Shown here piece after piece: positions 51,385-58,338 of a DNA stretch of 64,000 bases (within the stretch, counting starts at the first letter, position 1; every line of letters begins with the position of its first letter). The DNA lies in the NCBI RefSeq assembly GCF_004135405.1, contig NZ_CP035491.1, positions 3,534,001-3,598,000 on the forward strand, in the 5' to 3' direction. This stretch comes from Agromyces protaetiae. Lineage in GTDB: Bacteria; Actinomycetota; Actinomycetes; Actinomycetales; Microbacteriaceae. The notes beneath the pieces were generated by a model. The model searched no databases, had not been told where the DNA came from, and saw only the letters and a program-made list of their open reading frames with translations. Both the position numbers and the translations under genes were made by a program.

Positions 51385-52322
51385 CACGTCGCTCCCCCAT
51401 CCGCCGAACGCGCGACGACCTCGCCGCTCCACACCCACGTGGAAGCCCCGTCGGCGCTCGCCGCGAGCACCGTCGCGCCCTCGGGGGCATCCGATTCGAG
51501 ACATCCGCCCGCCGCGCCCGGCGCGAGATCGTCGCCGAGCGCCGCGACCTGCACGCCCGCGCACCCGTCGTGCCCCTCGAGCGCGACCAGATACGCAGAC
51601 CCGGTCGCGGCGATCGCCGCGACACCGTCGATCGGCGACGAACCCGCCCACGTCGCCCCCGCGTCGCCGGTCGCGTACACGACGGCGTCGGCGCACAGCA
51701 CCGCGGTCTGGGCGTCGGATCGTGCGGCCAGCTGCACGGGCGCTTCGCACGGGGCGGATGTCCCGCCGCCGGGAGCCACGACCGAACCGCCGTCGAGGTA
51801 CCAGAACGAGGGGAGCTCGCCGGTCTCCTGCCAGGCGACGCCCTGCACGAAGCAGCGGTACACGAGCGGCGCGCACGAATCGGCACGACGCGCGACCACC
51901 GTCACGAGCTCGCCGTCGTCGGACTCGACCGACTGGATCGCCGACGCACCCGGAACCACCGCGGGCGACCACGTCGCACCGCCGTCGGTCGTCACCTCGA
52001 GACTCGCCGGGACGGCCGGACACGACCCGGCCGGAGCCCGGAACGCGACCGACTCGCTCACCGCCGCGAGCACCGCCGTCGGCGCGGCGACCTCGAAATC
52101 GGTCAGAGGGGTCGGCACAGGCGAAGACGACTCGGTCGGCCACGTCACCGTCGGCACCTCGCCGAGGCCGTCGACGTCGCCCGCCGCGCCCTGCGCCCCG
52201 CGCGTCGACGTGAACGCCCACCACACGAGCAGCAGGTCGAACACGACGAACACCACGATGCCCGCGATGATCCACGGGTTCGTGCGGCCGGATCTGATCT
52301 TCGGAGGTCTATGCGATTTCAC
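51381..52322 (-). CDS. Membrane-anchored BNR/Asp-box repeat protein
   Basis: Protein of 313 residues with a cytoplasmic basic stretch, one membrane helix (PWIIAGIVVFVVFDLLLVWWA) and an extracytoplasmic beta-propeller-like part. Repeated Asp-box motifs are visible (TTDGGATWSP, TGDAGATWAG, SADGGATW at the very end), along with paired Cys. Such repeats occur in sialidases and Ycf48-like proteins, but no catalytic set is visible. GTG 52322 is chosen because the region before it overlaps the phosphatase gene; the 14-nt overlap suggests coupling. Role in the glycan locus unknown. Confidence 0.65.
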   Translation of the reverse strand: MKSHRPPKIRSGRTNPWIIAGIVVFVVFDLLLVWWAFTSTRGAQGAAGDVDGLGEVPTVTWPTESSSPVPTPLTDFEVAAPTAVLAAVSESVAFRAPAGSCPAVPASLEVTTDGGATWSPAVVPGASAIQSVESDDGELVTVVARRADSCAPLVYRCFVQGVAWQETGELPSFWYLDGGSVVAPGGGTSAPCEAPVQLAARSDAQTAVLCADAVVYATGDAGATWAGSSPIDGVAAIAATGSAYLVALEGHDGCAGVQVAALGDDLAPGAAGGCLESDAPEGATVLAASADGASTWVWSGEVVARSADGGATW

Positions 52323-52914
52323 GTCCCACCCGTTTCGATCCGCCGAACGCGGCGACGATGGCGGCCGTCGACTCATCGATGAGCCGGCCCGCCTCCTCGT
52401 ACACGTCGGAGCTCAGCCGGTAGGGATCGACGACGTCGTCGGCCTCGGGATCGGGTCGGGGTGGGGCGTAGCCGCGCGACATCGACAGGATGTCAAGCAC
52501 GGCATCAGGAGACGCTGCGGGCGCCGCGTCGGAGTCGAGCTCACTCGACGGGTCGTTCGCGACGAACTCGGCCACGCGCGCGAACTCGCGCAACGTGAAC
52601 GCGCGCCGTGCGGCACGGGGAAGAAGTTGGGCGACGGCGGCTCGGTGCGTCCGCGACGCCGTCAGCACGAGATCGGCCTCGGCGACGAGGTCGGCCGTGA
52701 GCTGGCGCGCACGATGCGCATCGGGCACTCCGCCGAACCGTCGCGAGAGCTCAGCCGCCTCGGACGTCATCGGCTCGCCGACGAGCGCAGCCGTACCAGC
52801 GCTCGACACCTCGACCTCGACACCGGCTGCTGCGAACCGCACTCGCAGCAACTGCTCGGCCATGGGCGAACGGCAGACGTTGCCCGTGCACACCACGAGA
52901 ACCCTGAACGTCAT
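52309..52914 (-). CDS. Low-molecular-weight protein-tyrosine phosphatase
   Basis: Wzb/CpsB-type phosphatase of 201 residues. The P-loop VCTGNVCRSPMAEQLL holds the nucleophilic Cys and Arg near the N-terminus. The distal general-acid loop is likely DILSMSRGYAPPRPDPEADDVVDPYR. It dephosphorylates the tyrosine kinase encoded next to it, allowing cyclic control of polymer length and export. ATG 52914 overlaps the kinase stop (ATGA). Slightly longer than classical 150-residue members because of a C-terminal extension. Confidence 0.88.
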   Translation of the reverse strand: MTFRVLVVCTGNVCRSPMAEQLLRVRFAAAGVEVEVSSAGTAALVGEPMTSEAAELSRRFGGVPDAHRARQLTADLVAEADLVLTASRTHRAAVAQLLPRAARRAFTLREFARVAEFVANDPSSELDSDAAPAASPDAVLDILSMSRGYAPPRPDPEADDVVDPYRLSSDVYEEAGRLIDESTAAIVAAFGGSKRVGREIA

Positions 52915-54320
52915 GTCGACTCCCGCGCAACGTAGCCGTACCCGTAGCCGTACCCGTAGCGGCCGTACCCGTAGGCGTCGGGCCCCTTCGTCGGCAGCAT
53001 CGTCAGCACGATGCCCGACACCGGGGCATCCACGTTCTGGAGCGCCGCGATCGCCCCGCGAAGTTGGGGGCGGTGCGCGCGACCCGCGGCGACGACGACG
53101 ATCGCGCCGCCGACGTTGCGCGCGAGCACCGCGGCATCCGTCACCGGAAGCAGCGGAGGCGAGTCGAAGAGCACGACGTCGAACGCGCGCTTGAGCTCGG
53201 CGATGGTCTCGACCATCGTCGTCGAGCCGAGCAACTCGCTCGGGTTCGGCGGGACGCTCCCCGCGGGCAGCACATAGAGCTCGTTGCGACCCCACCCCTG
53301 CACGACGTCTTGCAGCTCGGCGCGACCGATGAGCAGGTCGGTGAGCCCCACGGCGCCCTCGACGCCGAGGTAGTTCGCGACCTTCGGGCGCCTGAGGTCG
53401 GCGTCGACGAGCAGCACACGGGCGCCCGCGTCGGCGAGCGCGATCGCGAGGTTCGCGGCGGTCGTCGACTTGCCCTCGGACTCGACCGAGCTCGTCACGA
53501 CGAACGCACGATCGGTGCGACCCGGCTCGAGGAACTGCAGGTTCGTGCGCAGCGTGCGGAACGACTCGGCCCGCGGCGAATGCGGGTCGGCGTGCACGAT
53601 GAGCGGACGCTCTTTGGCCTTCGGATCGAACACGATGCCGCCGATGATGGGCGCCTCGCTGATGAGCTCGACGTCGCGCTCGTTGCGGATGCGCGTGTCG
53701 AGCGTGGCCCGAAGGACCGCGAGACCCACGCCGAGCGCGAGGCCCACGAGCGCGCCGAGCGCGATGTTGAGCGGCACGTTCGGGCTCACGGGAGCCTGCG
53801 GAACGGCGGCGTGCTGCACGAGGGTCAGTCGCACGGGGCTCGTCGGCGTGCTCGCCGCGCCGTCGTCGCCCGCCGGACGATTCGTCGTCTCGATCGACTC
53901 GACGACGTTCGTGAGGCTCTCGGAGACCGCCGTCGCGATCTTCGCGGCCTGCGCGGGGTCTTCGTCGGTGACCGAGATCTCGATGAGGCTCGTGTCGAGC
54001 GGCGCCGTCGCGGTCACGTGAGGTGCGAGCTCCTCGCTCGTCGTGTCGAGCCCGAGGCTGTTGATGACCGGCAGCAGGACGATCGCGGTCGTCGCGAGAT
54101 CGGCGTACGTCTTCACGCGCTGTTGCGTGAACGTGTTGCCCTGTTGCAACTCGGAGACGGATGCCCCGCCCGACGTCGACACGAACACCTTCGCCGACGA
54201 ACTGTACTTCGGCGTCTGCACGAGCGAGTACGCGGATGCCGCGGCGACGCCCACGAGCGTCAAGAGCACGATGAGCACCCAGTTCTGACGCAGTACCCGA
54301 AGGTAGTCACGCAGTTCCAC
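52911..54320 (-). CDS. Wzz-Wzc-type polysaccharide tyrosine kinase
   Basis: Fused co-polymerase and autokinase of 469 residues. The Wzz part has helices at about 15-35 (NWVLIVLLTLVGVAAASAY) and 180-205 (VPLNIALGALVGLALGVGLAVL). The kinase domain carries SSVESEGKSTTAANLAIAL (Walker A, with Ser-Glu before GKS), LLVDADLRRP (A') and VVLFDSPPLLPV (B). A Tyr-rich tail, YGYGRYGYGYGYGY, is the expected autophosphorylation cluster. GTG 54320 with GAGG upstream is preferred to the longer frame. Head gene of the phosphatase/BNR/priming operon. Regulates chain length and export. Confidence 0.9.
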   Translation of the reverse strand: MELRDYLRVLRQNWVLIVLLTLVGVAAASAYSLVQTPKYSSSAKVFVSTSGGASVSELQQGNTFTQQRVKTYADLATTAIVLLPVINSLGLDTTSEELAPHVTATAPLDTSLIEISVTDEDPAQAAKIATAVSESLTNVVESIETTNRPAGDDGAASTPTSPVRLTLVQHAAVPQAPVSPNVPLNIALGALVGLALGVGLAVLRATLDTRIRNERDVELISEAPIIGGIVFDPKAKERPLIVHADPHSPRAESFRTLRTNLQFLEPGRTDRAFVVTSSVESEGKSTTAANLAIALADAGARVLLVDADLRRPKVANYLGVEGAVGLTDLLIGRAELQDVVQGWGRNELYVLPAGSVPPNPSELLGSTTMVETIAELKRAFDVVLFDSPPLLPVTDAAVLARNVGGAIVVVAAGRAHRPQLRGAIAALQNVDAPVSGIVLTMLPTKGPDAYGYGRYGYGYGYGYVAREST

Positions 54321-54608
54321 TGAGCCTCGCTTTTCTGCCGGGCATGGTCCCAGGAATGAAGAGACGGCGGCCCCCGGGGTCACGCCGTCGCTGACTTTGA
54401 CAACGATGGTGCCACACGTTGAGGTCCCATGCTCCTGCATCGAGTGGCGTGCCGGGAGTGCTCGTGTTGGCACCGGAGTACCCCCGTTTTCCCCGGTGCA
54501 CGCGGAATTCCGCGTCGGCCCCCGCTACGCTCGTGAGGTGCCTGCGCAAGAGCCTACCCCCGGATTGGGGTGCCCGAACCGTACAAAACGGTACTTTTCA
54601 AACAAATC

Positions 54609-55283
54609 ATGACGTCATGTGCCGGCGCGCTCGTCATTGTGGTGCTGGCCGTCATCGGATGGAACGCCGTCATCCGCACCGTCGTGCTCGCGCCGATCGT
54701 GCAGGCCCTCGGCGCGTTCCTCGTCGTGTGGGTGCCCCTTCTCGCCGCGATCGCCCTCGCCGCGCGAGCCGCCCGCCGCGGCGGAACACCGTTCATCGCA
54801 CGCCCGTTCTTCCGCCCCATCGACGTGCTGTGGGGCGCCGGGGTCGGCTTCCTCGCGCGCGGTGCCGCCGCGGGCATCGAGATCGCGATCACGGGGCGGA
54901 TGTCGGGAACCGGCGCCCTCATCGAGCCCGAGCCGAGCACCGTCTGGCTCGTGTTCATCGTCGCGCCGCTCATCGTCGGCCCCGTCATCGAAGAGACGTT
55001 CTTCCGCGGAACGCTCCTGCCCGCCGTGCGCGGCGCGGCGCTTGCGAATGGCGCGCGGCCCACGACATCCGCCGCCGTTGCCGTCGCGGTCAGCGCGCTG
55101 CTGTTCGCCCTGCTGCACACCCTCGACGCGACCTCGCCGACCCTCGCGTTCGTCGCGGGCGCCTCGTCGTTCGTGTTCGGTCTCGGGGCTTCGCTGCTCA
55201 CCGTCTTCACAGGACGGCTCGGGGGCGCGATCATCGCCCACGTCGTGTTCAACGGGCTGCTCGTCGCGCTCGTGCTGGGCTGA
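54609..55283 (+). CDS. CPBP family intramembrane metalloprotease
   Basis: Membrane protein of about 224 residues. The CPBP (CAAX protease/bacteriocin-processing) motifs are GPVIEETFFRGTLLPAVR (EExxxR), SALLFALLHTLDA and GAIIAHVVFNGL, each with the metal-binding Glu or His in a helix. ATG 54609 is preferred; GTG 54570 would add 13 residues, but that stretch is AT-rich and holds ACCGT-ACAAA-ACGGT, which looks like promoter or operator DNA. Intergenic 54321-54608 also has a GACGGCG/CGCCGTC stem. Substrate unknown. Confidence 0.82.
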   Translation: MTSCAGALVIVVLAVIGWNAVIRTVVLAPIVQALGAFLVVWVPLLAAIALAARAARRGGTPFIARPFFRPIDVLWGAGVGFLARGAAAGIEIAITGRMSGTGALIEPEPSTVWLVFIVAPLIVGPVIEETFFRGTLLPAVRGAALANGARPTTSAAVAVAVSALLFALLHTLDATSPTLAFVAGASSFVFGLGASLLTVFTGRLGGAIIAHVVFNGLLVALVLG

Positions 55284-55293
55284 CGCCCGCCGT

Positions 55294-55905
55294 TCAGAGC
55301 CCGTTCAGCCGCCCGCCCGACTCCTGCAGATAGCAGACGCCGCACAGCGACTCGTACTCGACCTCGACGCCGTCGATCGCGACCTGGTCGCCGTCGAACA
55401 CGTACCGGCCGTCGATCTTGCGGCCGTTGAAGATCGCCTTGCGCCCGCACCGGCAGATCGTCTTCAACTCCTCGAGGCTGTGCGACACCTCGAGCAGGCG
55501 CCTGCTGCCCGGGAACGCGACCGTCTGGAAGTCGGTGCGGATGCCGTAGGCGAGCACCGGGATGCCGTCGATGACCGCGATGCGGAGCAGATCGTCGACC
55601 TGCCGCTCGGTGAGGAACTGCGCCTCGTCGACGAGCAGGCAGCTCACATCGCGCCCGGTGCGCGACACGACGACGCCGCGTTCGCGCGAGAACGTCTCGA
55701 GCACGTCCTCGTCGGGGGCGATCGTGAAGTCGACCTCGCGCGCGACGCCGAGGCGCGACACGATCTCGCGGTCGCCCTTCGTGTCGACCGACGGCTTCGC
55801 GAGCAGCACCTCGTGCCCGCGCTCCTCGTAGTTGAAGGCCGCCTGCAGGAGCGCCGTCGATTTGCCCGAGTTCATCGCCCCGTACCGGAAATACAGCTTC
55901 GCCAT
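55294..55905 (-). CDS. tdk: Thymidine kinase
   Basis: Salvage enzyme of 203 residues that phosphorylates thymidine with ATP. Visible are the P-loop YFRYGAMNSGKSTALLQ, the Walker B and lid Asp in CLLVDEAQFLTERQVD, AYGIRTDFQTVAFPGSRRL, and a four-Cys zinc site (CRCG near 150 and CGVC near 190). ATG 55905 touches the upstream stop as read. It ends 11 bp from the convergent CPBP gene with no clear terminator. Confidence 0.93.
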   Translation of the reverse strand: MAKLYFRYGAMNSGKSTALLQAAFNYEERGHEVLLAKPSVDTKGDREIVSRLGVAREVDFTIAPDEDVLETFSRERGVVVSRTGRDVSCLLVDEAQFLTERQVDDLLRIAVIDGIPVLAYGIRTDFQTVAFPGSRRLLEVSHSLEELKTICRCGRKAIFNGRKIDGRYVFDGDQVAIDGVEVEYESLCGVCYLQESGGRLNGL

Positions 55906-57104
55906 CAGCGCACGTCACTCGATCCCGGCTCACTCAATGCCGCGCTACTCAATGCCGCGCTACTCAATGCCATAGTCCAACTCCACCCGGACATTCTCCC
56001 CGTCCTCGTGTGCCGCGCGCGCAGGCCGACGATGCGCGCGACCGACACGAAACGCTCGATCTCGCGCCGCACCGGCTGCCAGTCGCCCGCCTCGGCGACG
56101 ATCTCGACCGTGCCGCGCGGTTCGTCCGCCGCCCGCTCGAGCCCGATCGAGACGGCCTTGGCCCGCCCGTCGCCGCACAGCCACGTCACGAGCGCCGAGA
56201 CCGCGGCGCGCTGGTCGTCGTTGAAGCGCGTCGCGTCGCCGTCGCGGTCGACGACGTCGACCCGGATGCCTCGCGCCGACGCCAGGCTCACCGCGAGATC
56301 GTCGAGCCACGTCGCCTCGATCCCCTCGCGCAACGCGCGCCGCAGGGCCTCGGCGAGCTCCCTCGCCCGGTCCACGTCATGGACGCCGACGCGCTCGCTC
56401 GTCATCACGCGGGCGAGGAACGGCAGCACCTCGGCGCCGAGGACCGTGATGCGCGACGGCTCCACCCCGGCGAGCGCCGACCGATCGAGCGCGTCGCGAC
56501 GGAGCATCTCGCGGTTCGCGGCGCGCTGCCAGCCGAGGATCCGCTGCACGATCGTGTACGAGTACGCGGCGCCGGCCGCCGTGAGGGCGAGCACGACCGA
56601 CGCGTTGACGACGATGAGGGAGACGAGCGGGGCTCCCGTCGCGGTCGTCGCAGAAGCGCCCATCACGAGGATCGAGATGACCCCCGATGCGATGAGACCG
56701 GCCGACAGGATCCACCGCCACGTATTGAACGGCGCGAGCGCGAGGATGAGCATGCCGACGACGGCCGGTCCGTAGTCGTCGTACAAGTACAGGTTGCGCC
56801 CGACCGTCGAGAGGTACTCGGCGATCGCCGCACCCACCGCGAGCGTGACGACGAGCGCGAGCCGCTCGGGCGTGTACGGCGCTCGCGCCGGGGCCGCGCC
56901 CGCGACGGCGGCGACACCCGCCGCGACGACGAGCAGGATGCCGAGGACCGCCGCGAGCGGGAACCGCACCTCGCCCCAGTGCAACCACGTCTGCACACCC
57001 GTCAGCAGCACGGCGAGCATGGCGCCGATGGCCGTGATCCGGGTCGCAGCGATGCCGCCGATCGGGTCGAGGGCCTGCTGCGTCAGGCGCAGCCGCATGC
57101 TCAC
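55905..57104 (-). CDS. Membrane protein with degenerate histidine-kinase-like C-terminus
   Basis: Protein of 399 residues as read: about five membrane helices (30-200), then a cytoplasmic part (RVGVHDVDRARELAEALRRA, SALVTWLCGDGRAKAVSIGL) resembling a GHKL domain without N- and G-box residues. The last ~22 residues (MALSSAALSSAALSEPGSSD) are repetitive. Adding one G to the G4 run (C4 at 55998-56001 on plus) gives TGENVRVELDYGIE and a stop at 55960, a more natural end. The gene is probably 55960-57104. GTG 57104 overlaps the sensor-kinase stop (GTGA). It probably partners that kinase. Confidence 0.65.
   Translation of the reverse strand: MSMRLRLTQQALDPIGGIAATRITAIGAMLAVLLTGVQTWLHWGEVRFPLAAVLGILLVVAAGVAAVAGAAPARAPYTPERLALVVTLAVGAAIAEYLSTVGRNLYLYDDYGPAVVGMLILALAPFNTWRWILSAGLIASGVISILVMGASATTATGAPLVSLIVVNASVVLALTAAGAAYSYTIVQRILGWQRAANREMLRRDALDRSALAGVEPSRITVLGAEVLPFLARVMTSERVGVHDVDRARELAEALRRALREGIEATWLDDLAVSLASARGIRVDVVDRDGDATRFNDDQRAAVSALVTWLCGDGRAKAVSIGLERAADEPRGTVEIVAEAGDWQPVRREIERFVSVARIVGLRARHTRTGRMSGWSWTMALSSAALSSAALSEPGSSDVR
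55932..55971. repeat. 15-bp tandem repeat
   Basis: ACTCAATGCCGCGCT at 55932-55946 and 55947-55961, with a 10-bp partial third copy to 55971. As read it lies inside the 3' end of the membrane-protein gene. If that gene has the frameshift proposed at 55998, most of the array is intergenic, upstream of tdk. Confidence 0.8.
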
Positions 57105-58270
57105 TCGGTCACCACCGGGACGGTCAGGACGATGGTCGTGCCGACGCCGCGCGTCGACCACAGGCGTACCGTGCCGCCCACCTGTTCGATGCGCCACCGG
57201 ATCGACGTGCGGAGCCCGATGCGATCGGAGGGGACCGCTTCGACGTCGAACCCGATGCCCTCGTCGAGCACGGCGACCGTCACCTCGCCGCCGCCCGCGC
57301 CGATCGCGAGTTCGGCGACGTTCGTGCCCGCGTGCCGGCCGATGTTGACGAGGCACTGCGCGATGGCCTGGTCGAGTGCGTCGGCGGCTTCGTCGGACAC
57401 GAGCGCGAGCGCATCGAGGTCGCCCGAGACACGGACCTCGACGCCCGCGTTCGCCCCGGTCTGGAGCGCGTTCGCGAGTCGCCGCCGCGACGCGGGCTCC
57501 TCGATGACATGGTCGCTCGCCCAGTTGCGGCCGATGATGAGGGCGAAGTCCTGGCGGATGCCGGCACGGATCCGCTCGTCGACCTCGCCCGAGCCCGCCG
57601 CGGCGATCGCGACGAGGTGGACGAGGGCCGTGTCGTGCAGGCGTGCGGTCGCACGGAGTTCGGACTCGTGCCGGAGGGCGAGTTCGCGCGTCGTCCGGCT
57701 CGCATGATTGAGCCGGGTCTCGCCTCGCGCGTTGGCGCGGCGGGCGAGCCCGTCGAAGGTCCGCACGACGAGGAGGATCGCGAGGGCGAACGTCGCGACG
57801 GCGTTGAGCGCCCACGGCGTGCCCGTGATGAGGCATCCGGTCAGGGTCGCGAGTTGCCCGAGCACGTACCCGAGCACCGCCCACAGGATCGCGAGCACCG
57901 TCCCGGTGCCCGCGCCGCCGACCAGCAGCAGGGCTGCGAGCGGCAAGGACAGGACGGCGTTGTTCGCGGACGGGAAGACTCCGCTCGCCATGACCACCGC
58001 CGTCGCGTACACGACTGCGCCGGTCCCGACGACGAGATAGGCGATCGTCGCCGAAATCGACGGCCGCCAGGCGACGAGCGCGAGCAGCGCGGCCATCGCG
58101 GCCATGCACGCCGCGACGATCGCCCCGTCGGGCGCGCCGTTCTGGATCGAGTTCGCGATCCCCGTGGTCGTCGCGACGGCGAGGCACACGAACGCCGCCG
58201 CCTGGCCGGCGCGACCGAGGGCGTGGCTGAGCGCGTCGCGCGCGAGATGCTCGGGCAGCCCCAGCGCCAT
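57101..58270 (-). CDS. Sensor histidine kinase (HisKA_3/GHKL type)
   Basis: Membrane sensor of 389 residues. About five to six helices (20-180) lead into a dimerisation region with ELRATARLHDTALVHLVAIA, whose His-Asp pair is the likely phosphorylation site. The ATPase domain has an N-box (QCLVNIGRHAG), G1 (VLDEGIGFD) and G2 (RIGLRTSIRWRIEQVGG...GVGTTIVL). ATG 58270 with GGAGG upstream is preferred to GTG 58282. No response regulator lies in the window, which is unusual for this family. It is coupled to the membrane protein downstream. Confidence 0.82.
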   Translation of the reverse strand: MALGLPEHLARDALSHALGRAGQAAAFVCLAVATTTGIANSIQNGAPDGAIVAACMAAMAALLALVAWRPSISATIAYLVVGTGAVVYATAVVMASGVFPSANNAVLSLPLAALLLVGGAGTGTVLAILWAVLGYVLGQLATLTGCLITGTPWALNAVATFALAILLVVRTFDGLARRANARGETRLNHASRTTRELALRHESELRATARLHDTALVHLVAIAAAGSGEVDERIRAGIRQDFALIIGRNWASDHVIEEPASRRRLANALQTGANAGVEVRVSGDLDALALVSDEAADALDQAIAQCLVNIGRHAGTNVAELAIGAGGGEVTVAVLDEGIGFDVEAVPSDRIGLRTSIRWRIEQVGGTVRLWSTRGVGTTIVLTVPVVTE

Positions 58271-58292
58271 CGACACCTCCACAGTGTTCCCA

Positions 58293-58308
58293 CTGCGAAT
58301 TATCGCAG
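58293..58308 (-). promoter_or_regulatory. Extended -10 promoter with overlapping inverted repeat
   Basis: Minus strand TGC-GATAAT (58307-58299) is a good extended -10 about 30 nt before the sensor-kinase ATG. It sits in a perfect inverted repeat CTGCGA-ATTA-TCGCAG (58293-58308), so a regulator bound there would block the promoter. Confidence 0.5.
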
Positions 58309-58338
58309 AGCGTTCGGTTTCGGCGCGGAACGCGCAGC

